Source of the DNA: an uncultured Prevotella sp. | Lineage (GTDB): Bacteria; Bacteroidota; Bacteroidia; Bacteroidales; Bacteroidaceae | Length of the DNA: 64,000 nucleotides | Direction of reading: 5' to 3' | Assembly: GCA_946612625.1 (NCBI GenBank) | Contig: CAMOEW010000002.1 | Span: 1 to 64,000, forward strand | Shown: positions 56,897 to 64,000 of the stretch, piece after piece | How the letters are laid out: every line of letters starts with the position of its first letter | How positions within the stretch are numbered: the first letter of the stretch is position 1 | The notes under the pieces: generated by a model | Told to the model about the DNA's origin: nothing | What the model saw: the letters and a program-made list of their open reading frames with translations, nothing else | Database searches by the model: none | Made by a program: the position numbers and the translations under genes

Positions 56897-59269
56897 CACG
56901 CGCGTGTTTGTGGGGTAGTTGGGAGTAAGAAAATACTCTTTGCTACCACCGGCATTAACATGACTCATCATCACAAAGAATCGTGCGTGCTTCAGGTGGA
57001 AATTGGCATAGACATTCACCCATGGGTAGCCACCTATTTTCTTGCGGGCACTCTCATTCTCCTGAATTGCAAATTGATTGAGCTGCGGAAGGAAGTCAGG
57101 CGCATAATACTTAGTAAAATACGTCATGTCGGCACCTAACTCTACCTTCAGTTGACCTACAATCCTGAATTTCAGAAACAGATTAGTCCATATATTTATC
57201 GCCGGCACAGGCAGTACATCCTCATGATTGGAGTGCTGGAAAGTTATTATATTCTCCCAGTTTAGAATGCCAAGGCGGAAGTCCTGCATCAGCTGTATGG
57301 TCATCAGATTGATATTGCCGCTTGCCTGATTGACGGCGGCTGTCAGATTGCTGCGTGGATAGTTACCCACGTTGTAGTCACAGTTCATCGTGAAATACGT
57401 GTATTTCTGAATCTCTTCGATAGCAACGCGCAGTGAGGTTCTGGTCTTACGATATCGGAACAGTCCTTCTATGCGCATACGAGTCTCCTTGCTCAGGTCG
57501 TTGTCCCACCAGAAGTGCTTACTGTGGTAGCTGCGGTAATAGAATGTTGGATTCAGACGGTAGAAGTATGCCTTGGCTGCGAGGGTTAGAGTGTCGCCCC
57601 AGAGTTTGAAGTTGAAATCGGTGTTGAAATCTATTTTCAACTGTCCGATGTCTTCACCCACGAGCCATGTTTCTGCCATAAGGTTATAGTGAAACGCTTT
57701 TCCAAGAGTTTTATTAATCTGTCCGCCTATGCTAATGCCATGCTCGGTAAATTTGCCGAGCGAAGCGGTAAAGTCAGGGTTTACGGTCGGCATCTTGAAT
57801 GAGCGGTATTCGTGGGTAGCGAAAATCTTTAACCCAGCCTTCATCCACTTGTTGAAGCCTTCGAGCAGCGCAATGCCCACAGTATTTTTCATCAAGAAAG
57901 TGCGGTCTTCATCGAAAATGTCATCGTTGTCAATAGGACGGTATGACAGCCCGTTGTAGTACTGGTTTTTATACAGACCTTCAGGGCTGACGTAAGCCTG
58001 ATATATACGGTCGTAGCTGTTTAGGTCAAAGGTGTGGATGAAGCTCGTCACAGGTACGTATTCATCTTTCATCGTAGCGTTGATGGAGTCCTGACGCCGT
58101 TCTTCAGCAAGTAGGCTGTCAAGCTTTTGCTGATTCTCTATGAGCACTCGTGTTGAGTCGGCACTGATTTCCTGTTTCTGATTCGCCACGGGTTCGTCGC
58201 CGGCAATGCGTGCGCCGCGTGGTCTGCCAGCTGGGGCAGTCTGCTCTTCATTGACATCTTTGCCACGACGACGGTAACCAGAACGTTTCTTATCGTCACT
58301 CTCATCCCCGTCTTCACGCTCTTCCTGTTTTTCGCGATTCTTTTTGTCCTTCATCGCTTCACGTGCAAACTGCCGTGCCTTGATTTCTGCGTCGGTCATC
58401 TTTACCTTGCGGTAGAAACCAAGGTTGTAGCGGTGGGTTAAGAAAAAGTGGGTGTTGTCGTCGCGGTTCCAGTTCTGGTTCAACACTGTCGGCAGCTCAT
58501 CTTCATTAATAGCATCGAAAGCCTCCGGATGGGTGATATACTCGTCGTTGGTGATACCACCGTTTTCGGTTGCCTTCTGATGATAATGGGCAAAAATGGC
58601 GTGCAAATTGTAGCGGTCGCCACGATAGGAACCATAGACGGTGGCTCCGAAATGTGACGTGCTCTGGCGCTGATAGTAGCCACGGGCATAGTGGTAGTCA
58701 AGGTCAAAGCCCATTCCAATACGCTTGCCAGCATTGATGGCAAACTTGCCTTGGATATGATCTTCACCATTCTGACTATCGCCACAGGTGTTGTATGTAA
58801 GGTTTGTCAAAGGAGACAGGGTATTGGTGAAATGTACCATGTCGGGGGTCTTCATGACAAAGCTGTAGGGTTGTGTGAAAATTTCCTGCTCCATCAGCGG
58901 ACGGTCGATGACGATACGGTTGATACGTGCAGAATAGTTGTTGCCGATGGTATTGTATTCTCCGTACATGCCCGAGTTGAACACAGTTTTCTGATATAGA
59001 TGGGGCATAGTGTCGATTTCTGCTTTTCGTATGTCACCAAACTTTCGGTCAATAGTCCATACATACATTCCCTTTGGAATCTCGCGGTTGCGCTTGGTGG
59101 TGTCGCGGTTGTGCTTGTTGAAGTTCTGGTTCTGGGCGGTCTGGTTGTTTTGTCCAGGATATTCCTCACGCTGCGATACATTTCCGAACTCGTCTATCTG
59201 GTTATAGACTTGCGGAAAAACTATTGTCGAGATGAATAAGAAGAGCAGGGTGGGGAGTAGTCGTTTCAT
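56861..59269 (-). CDS. Putative outer-membrane porin (PF14121-like)
   Basis: Signal peptide, barrel-like C-terminus ending YFLTPNYPTNTRVLRFGISWNFFN, N-terminal MYVWTIDRKFGDIRKAEIDTMPHLYQ. Confidence 0.75.
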   Translation of the reverse strand: MKRLLPTLLFLFISTIVFPQVYNQIDEFGNVSQREEYPGQNNQTAQNQNFNKHNRDTTKRNREIPKGMYVWTIDRKFGDIRKAEIDTMPHLYQKTVFNSGMYGEYNTIGNNYSARINRIVIDRPLMEQEIFTQPYSFVMKTPDMVHFTNTLSPLTNLTYNTCGDSQNGEDHIQGKFAINAGKRIGMGFDLDYHYARGYYQRQSTSHFGATVYGSYRGDRYNLHAIFAHYHQKATENGGITNDEYITHPEAFDAINEDELPTVLNQNWNRDDNTHFFLTHRYNLGFYRKVKMTDAEIKARQFAREAMKDKKNREKQEEREDGDESDDKKRSGYRRRGKDVNEEQTAPAGRPRGARIAGDEPVANQKQEISADSTRVLIENQQKLDSLLAEERRQDSINATMKDEYVPVTSFIHTFDLNSYDRIYQAYVSPEGLYKNQYYNGLSYRPIDNDDIFDEDRTFLMKNTVGIALLEGFNKWMKAGLKIFATHEYRSFKMPTVNPDFTASLGKFTEHGISIGGQINKTLGKAFHYNLMAETWLVGEDIGQLKIDFNTDFNFKLWGDTLTLAAKAYFYRLNPTFYYRSYHSKHFWWDNDLSKETRMRIEGLFRYRKTRTSLRVAIEEIQKYTYFTMNCDYNVGNYPRSNLTAAVNQASGNINLMTIQLMQDFRLGILNWENIITFQHSNHEDVLPVPAINIWTNLFLKFRIVGQLKVELGADMTYFTKYYAPDFLPQLNQFAIQENESARKKIGGYPWVNVYANFHLKHARFFVMMSHVNAGGSKEYFLTPNYPTNTRVLRFGISWNFFN

Positions 59270-59502
59270 TTTATGGATTGTTTCATAAAACGTATTGTTG
59301 CCTCAGCAAACTTTATCGCCATGGCAATCAGTACAATGATAATGCCTCTGTAGGCGTCGCCAGAAAGATAGAAACAGACTCCGACAATGGCAATGAACAT
59401 AAATGCTATGTTAAGCACATTGCGTATTTTGAACATCAGGTCATGGCGCTGTGATTCATCCTCGCGGCGGTGATGACGCTGCAGATTGTATGGTTCGAGC
59501 AT
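59266..59502 (-). CDS. Small two-TM hypothetical protein
   Basis: Hydrophobic segments; ends overlapping the porin start by 4 nt. Confidence 0.6.
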   Translation of the reverse strand: MLEPYNLQRHHRREDESQRHDLMFKIRNVLNIAFMFIAIVGVCFYLSGDAYRGIIIVLIAMAIKFAEATIRFMKQSIK

Positions 59503-59511
59503 CGGAAGCGA

Positions 59512-60144
59512 TTATTTAAAGAGAGCCTGAAGCTCACGGAAGATATAGTTCTTTCGGTCAACGGTCTTACGACGGAATTTACCGCTGATACGCGACAGTT
59601 TCTGACCGCTTTTGGTAAGTGCCTCCTTGTCGGTAATCCACTCCTCGGCACTCATCGTCTGGGGATTGCGCTCCTCTTCATAAAGATAGTGAATACGGCA
59701 CATCTGTACGTCGGCACTGCCGTCCTTGCAGTCGGCAATGATATTATAGTATAGGCGTGTGCGGTCGAGAGTCAGTGCTGAGTTCTTGAACACCAGCCAC
59801 TCCTGATATGTAGCACATACGGTATGCTTCTCCTTGTCGTCAACAAGGATTCGGCTCTGCTCAAACTGATTCTCCTCTTCGGTCATTTCCTGCAGAAACG
59901 CACTGATAGCATCCTGAATCTGGTTTGCACTCTTGCCTGGGGCATTGATGGTGGTGCTGAACACAACTCTGCCGTCAACCACAGGCACTGCTCCTGCAAG
60001 GTATTTCTCGTCAGGGTTCGGCTTAGCAGGCTTCCCTGGTTCTGATTTTGCCACCCTGCTCTCCTTAGGCATCTCCCATACATTTGCCTGTGCCATAACA
60101 AGCATCGGCAGACACATCATGACGAAAAAACAAATCTTTCTCAT
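59512..60144 (-). CDS. DUF4468-like secreted protein
   Basis: Signal peptide; GRVVFSTTINAPGKSANQIQDAISAFLQEM, YNIIADCKDGSADVQMCRIHYLYEE. Confidence 0.75.
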   Translation of the reverse strand: MRKICFFVMMCLPMLVMAQANVWEMPKESRVAKSEPGKPAKPNPDEKYLAGAVPVVDGRVVFSTTINAPGKSANQIQDAISAFLQEMTEEENQFEQSRILVDDKEKHTVCATYQEWLVFKNSALTLDRTRLYYNIIADCKDGSADVQMCRIHYLYEEERNPQTMSAEEWITDKEALTKSGQKLSRISGKFRRKTVDRKNYIFRELQALFK

Positions 60145-60145
60145 T

Positions 60146-60213
60146 GTCGTTATCTTATTTTTGTTGTTTTACACTTTTCAGAATGCAAAGTTACAAAGAA
60201 TAAGATAAACGAC
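60146..60213. repeat. 14-bp inverted repeat bracketing the DUF4468 gene promoter
   Basis: GTCGTTATCTTATT (60146-60159) and AATAAGATAAACGAC (60199-60213, one extra A); -7 element CAAAGTTA (minus) at 60186-60193 lies between. Confidence 0.6.
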
Positions 60214-60251
60214 CTAATATTTTATCATTTTTTAGTTTTTGTCGAAGAATG

Positions 60252-62285
60252 TTATTCGAGCATGTTCTTCAGCCTGATTATTTCGTCGCGATATTGAGCA
60301 GCCTGCATGAAGTCGAGGCACTTGGCGGCTTCCTTCATCAGCTTGGTGGTGTTGTCGATGCTCTTTCGCAGCTGCTCTGGTGTCATACGTTCAATAATCG
60401 GGTCGGCAGCGAATGCACCTTCAACGGGCCCTGCATAAACCATTGCCTGTGTTTTGGCGCGTTCTTCTTCCTCACCGTTGAATGTCTCGATTCTTAGTGT
60501 GCTCTGACGTAGATTTTTCTGAATTTGCTTCGGAGTAATATGGTGTTCCTCATTATAACTAAGCTGTTTTGTTCGGCGACGTTCGGTTTCGTCAATAGTC
60601 TGTTGCATACTTGCAGTGATAGTGTCGGCGTACATGATAACCATACCGTTGACATTTCTTGCAGCACGACCGGCAGTCTGGGTAAGACTGCGATGACTGC
60701 GCAGGAATCCTTCTTTGTCGGCATCGAGAATGGCAACAAGCGACACTTCCGGCAGGTCGAGACCTTCGCGCAGCAGGTTTACTCCCACGAGCACGTCATA
60801 AACACCATGCCTCAGGTCGTCGAGAATTTTTATGCGGTCGAGGGTTGCCACGTCGCTGTGAATGTATGCTGTACGTATGTCGTGATTAAGTAGATATTCC
60901 GACAGCTCTTCGGCCATGCGCTTGGTAAGCGTCGTTACAAGCACGCGTTCGCCATGCTCTTTTCTTATCTCGATCTCGTTCATAAGGTCGTCAATCTGGT
61001 TTTCGCTCGGACGCACTACAATCTCAGGGTCGAGAAGTCCAGTGGGGCGGATTACCTGCTCCACAACAATACCTTCCGACTCCTGAAGCTCATAGTCGGC
61101 AGGAGTAGCCGACACATAAATCACCTGATTCACCATGCTTCTAAACTCATCGAACGTAAGCGGCCGGTTGTCAAAAGCTGCCGGTAGCCTAAAGCCATAT
61201 TCCACGAGATTTGTCTTGCGGGAACGGTCGCCACCGTACATTGCACCGATTTGCGGAATGCTCACGTGGCTTTCATCCACTACCAGCAAATAGTCATCGG
61301 GAAAGAAGTCGAGCAGGCAGTATGGACGCTCGCCTGGTTGCCGCCCATCGAAATAGCGCGAATAGTTCTCTATGCCCGAGCAGTGACCCAGTTCCTTTAT
61401 CATCTCCATGTCGTACTCCACACGTTCCTTTATTCTCTGTGCCTTGATGCTATCACCCATTTCGTTGAAATAGTCCACCTGTTTCACGAGGTCGTCCTGT
61501 ATGTTACGTATCGCGATGTTGGTCTGTTCCTGAGTGGTCATGAAAAGATTGGCTGGATATAGGTTGTATTCCTGGTACGACGACAATCGATTCATCGTAG
61601 TGCTGTCAAGCTCTTCGATGGCGTCTATCTCGTCGTCCCAAAACGTTATTCGCAGCACCTGTTCGTTGTATGCCATTGCCACATCGACAGTGTCGCCCTT
61701 GACGCGGAAATTGCCACGCTTCAGCTCTATATCGTTCCTGACATATAATGATGTGACAAGTTTTCTTAACAGAGCGTTGCGCTCAATCTTCTGCCCCACA
61801 CGCATTGTGATGACATTCTCCGTCAGAGCCACAGGACTGCCCATACCGTAGATGCAGCTAACTGATGATACAACGACCACATCCTTACGTCCTGACAATA
61901 AAGATGATACCGCACGTAATCGCAGGCGGTCAATCTCTTCGTTTATTGCAAGGTCTTTTTCAATATATGTATCGGTAGTGGGAAGGTAAGCTTCTGGCTG
62001 ATAGTAGTCATAATAGCTTACATAATATTCCACGGCATTATCTGGAAAGAATCCTCTCATTTCCTCATACAACTGTGCCGCAAGTGTCTTATTGTGGCTG
62101 AGGATAAGTGTGGGACGGTTGATGTTTGCAATCACATTGGCCACAGTAAACGTCTTTCCCGACCCGGTAACTCCGAGAAGCACCTGAGCCTTGTCGCCGT
62201 TTTTAATACCTTCAGTCAGTTGAGCAATGGCTTCAGGCTGGTCGCCAGTGGGTTTGTATTGTGATGTAAGCTTGAATTTACTCAT
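60252..62285 (-). CDS. uvrB: Excinuclease ABC subunit B
   Basis: LLGVTGSGKTFTVANVIANINRPTLILSHNKTLAAQLYEEMRGFFPDNAVEYYVSYYDYYQPEAY, C-terminal UVR motif. Confidence 0.98.
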   Translation of the reverse strand: MSKFKLTSQYKPTGDQPEAIAQLTEGIKNGDKAQVLLGVTGSGKTFTVANVIANINRPTLILSHNKTLAAQLYEEMRGFFPDNAVEYYVSYYDYYQPEAYLPTTDTYIEKDLAINEEIDRLRLRAVSSLLSGRKDVVVVSSVSCIYGMGSPVALTENVITMRVGQKIERNALLRKLVTSLYVRNDIELKRGNFRVKGDTVDVAMAYNEQVLRITFWDDEIDAIEELDSTTMNRLSSYQEYNLYPANLFMTTQEQTNIAIRNIQDDLVKQVDYFNEMGDSIKAQRIKERVEYDMEMIKELGHCSGIENYSRYFDGRQPGERPYCLLDFFPDDYLLVVDESHVSIPQIGAMYGGDRSRKTNLVEYGFRLPAAFDNRPLTFDEFRSMVNQVIYVSATPADYELQESEGIVVEQVIRPTGLLDPEIVVRPSENQIDDLMNEIEIRKEHGERVLVTTLTKRMAEELSEYLLNHDIRTAYIHSDVATLDRIKILDDLRHGVYDVLVGVNLLREGLDLPEVSLVAILDADKEGFLRSHRSLTQTAGRAARNVNGMVIMYADTITASMQQTIDETERRRTKQLSYNEEHHITPKQIQKNLRQSTLRIETFNGEEEERAKTQAMVYAGPVEGAFAADPIIERMTPEQLRKSIDNTTKLMKEAAKCLDFMQAAQYRDEIIRLKNMLE

Positions 62286-62306
62286 AAAAAGTTGTTTTTG
62301 GGACTG

Positions 62307-62405
62307 CAAAATTAATAAAATCATCGTAATAAACGTTATAAACGATTTTATTTTTCATAAAAATCGGTAAATACTTTGTCTTTCCAGATAAAATGAGTAA
62401 TTTTG
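62307..62405. promoter_or_regulatory. Divergent -7 motifs for uvrB (-) and bamD (+)
   Basis: CAAAATTA at 62307-62314 (TAATTTTG on -) and TAATTTTG at 62398-62405 on +. Confidence 0.45.
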
Positions 62406-62433
62406 CAAGCTGAAAAAGAATTAGGAAGAATTA

Positions 62434-63258
62434 ATGAAGAAAAAAATATTCTTTTATTTGTGTTTCCCTGTTTTTCTGAGCAGTTGCTCGGGAGAGTTTA
62501 ACAAGGTTTACAAGTCAACCGACAAAGCATATAAGTACGAGTATGCCAAAGAATGTTTCGCAAAGGGAAAATTTGACAACAGCATCGCTCTTCTTCAAGA
62601 CATAGTAACTTATTTCAAAGGAACCGACAATGCCCAGGAGAGTCTGTATCTGTTGGGAATGGCACAGTTCAGCAACCGTGATTACGAGAGTGCGTCGGAA
62701 ACATTCCGTAAGTATTACTCTACTTATCCCAAGAGCGACCTTGCCGAGAATGCATCGTTCTATATAGGAGAGTCGCTTTTCATGAGTGTTCCAGAACCAC
62801 GTCTTGACCAGACGCTCACTATCAGTGCCATGAATGCTTATCAGCAGTTCATGGACAATTTTCCGGAATCGAAGCTGAGGAAGGCAGCCGAAGACAAATT
62901 GTTCAAGTTGCAAGACAATCTTGTAGAGAAAGAGTATCTCTCGGCCAAGCTCTACTACGACCTCGGCGGCTATTTTCTAAACTGCACCACCGGAGGTTCC
63001 AACTACGAGGCTTGCATAATTACGTCGCAGAATGCCTTGAAGGAATATCCTTATTCCGACAAGCGCGAGCTTTTTTCGCTGCTCATTATGAAGAGCAAAT
63101 TCGAACTTGCCCGCCAGAGTGTGGAAGCAAAGCGTGAAGACCGTTACCGCGATGCTGAAGACGAATGCTACGGCTTCATCAACGAATATCCAGACTCAAA
63201 GGACGTCGAGCTTGCACATAAATATATTGAGCGTTGCAAGAAGGAACTGAGAAACTGA
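62434..63258 (+). CDS. bamD: Outer membrane assembly lipoprotein BamD
   Basis: Lipobox FLSSCSGEFNKVYKS, TPR-like repeats (YKYEYAKECFAKGKFDNSIALLQDIVTYFKGT). Confidence 0.9.
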   Translation: MKKKIFFYLCFPVFLSSCSGEFNKVYKSTDKAYKYEYAKECFAKGKFDNSIALLQDIVTYFKGTDNAQESLYLLGMAQFSNRDYESASETFRKYYSTYPKSDLAENASFYIGESLFMSVPEPRLDQTLTISAMNAYQQFMDNFPESKLRKAAEDKLFKLQDNLVEKEYLSAKLYYDLGGYFLNCTTGGSNYEACIITSQNALKEYPYSDKRELFSLLIMKSKFELARQSVEAKREDRYRDAEDECYGFINEYPDSKDVELAHKYIERCKKELRN

Positions 63259-63300
63259 CAGGAAGCAATATCAAGTAAACAGATAAACAATCAAAATAGT

Positions 63301-63645
63301 ATGGATTACAAAAAGTCAAAATCGCCGGTAAACACCGTGACTCGTAACATTATGGATCTTGCCAAGGATACTGGTAATATCTATGAAAGTGTGGCAATCA
63401 TTTCAAAGCGTGCCAACCAAATCTCCGTTCAGATTAAGGAAGACCTGAGCAAGAAGCTTCAAGAGTTCGCCTCATACAACGACACTGTTGACGAGGTGTT
63501 CGAGAACCGTGAGCAGATAGAAATTTCTCGTTATTATGAGAAACTTCCGAAACCATCTCTTCTTGCTACCCAAGAGTTTATAGAAGATAAAATCTACTGG
63601 CGCGACCCTTCTCTTGAGTCGCGTGAAGAAAATGCAGAGGCATGA
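63301..63645 (+). CDS. RNA polymerase omega/Rpb6-like subunit
   Basis: Small protein between bamD and a DUF4293-like gene; VTRNIMDLAKDTGNIYESVAIISKRANQISVQIKEDLSKKLQEF. Confidence 0.8.
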   Translation: MDYKKSKSPVNTVTRNIMDLAKDTGNIYESVAIISKRANQISVQIKEDLSKKLQEFASYNDTVDEVFENREQIEISRYYEKLPKPSLLATQEFIEDKIYWRDPSLESREENAEA

Positions 63646-64000
63646 TTCAGCGCATACAAACGATATACATATTCATGGCAGTCGTGCTGAGCATCGTCTG
63701 CCTTTCAATGCAGATTGGCGAGGCATCGTCTGACGGGCTTGTCGTGGCGAGGGAGTATAATCTGTGGATTACCAATTCCAATGGTGAGCATTCGTTTGTC
63801 ACGTTCCCATTGTTTGTGGTGTTGCTGCTGTCGTCGGCACTGGGATTCTGCTCTATATTCCTCTATCGTAACCGTATGTTGCAGGCTCGTATCTGCATTT
63901 TCAACATGCTGTTGCTTGTGGGATGGTATGTTCTGTTTGCAGTTTATTCTCAGGTGGTAGGCTATTCCGAAAGCCAGTCTGCCTTTGCTGTATTATTGCC
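63642..64000 (+). CDS. DUF4293-like membrane protein (truncated by window end)
   Basis: ATGA overlap with the preceding stop; open frame to the edge: MIQRIQTIYIFMAVVLSIVCLSMQIGE... with TM segments. Confidence 0.7.
   Translation, partial: MIQRIQTIYIFMAVVLSIVCLSMQIGEASSDGLVVAREYNLWITNSNGEHSFVTFPLFVVLLLSSALGFCSIFLYRNRMLQARICIFNMLLLVGWYVLFAVYSQVVGYSESQSAFAVLL

Noticed and set aside
1-64000. Search for prophage, transposase, toxin-antitoxin, defence system, tRNA or rRNA genes
   Set aside because: None of the ORFs carried recognisable motifs of these classes and no tRNA-like cloverleaf was convincing by eye; tRNAscan and Infernal would be needed to be sure.

Overview
This 64 kb window looks like ordinary chromosomal DNA from a Bacteroidales bacterium, probably Prevotella or a relative. 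That assignment rests on the gene families and on repeated TAnnTTTG promoter motifs. Recognisable blocks: iron-containing alcohol dehydrogenase; a DUF362/propeller fusion divergent from a GH2 glycosidase; GDP-fucose genes (manC-gmd-fcl) with DedA; glnS; C11 peptidase divergent from a GH25 lysozyme; a uronate module (NhaC-type antiporter, uxaA, LacI regulator, kdgK, eda) next to a very large double sensor kinase and its response regulator; flavodoxin with a DUF2023-like protein; a divergent WecB-like protein; a cobalamin-riboswitch B12 uptake operon (btuB, btuG-like, btuF, btuC); a second GH2; an Omp85 protein; ileS-dksA/traR-lspA; rsmE, mazG, rnz; an ECF sigma cluster; nth, menA, porin, uvrB, bamD, omega subunit. 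I saw no prophage, IS element, CRISPR array, rRNA or convincing tRNA. The most interesting items are: (1) a 41-bp palindrome-bearing tandem repeat family at two intergenic loci 34 kb apart, one lying where a btuD ATPase gene might be expected; (2) a promoter-to-terminator unit predicting an ~80-nt small RNA at ~50.09 kb, with a partial sequence relative at ~53.12 kb; (3) a two-kinase in-frame fusion whose 5' end contains a terminator-like hairpin; (4) a WecB-like protein with several substituted signature motifs; (5) a candidate LacI operator overlapping the kdgK -33 element, with a nearly leaderless lacI transcript. All functional names are from reading the sequence; no database search was run.
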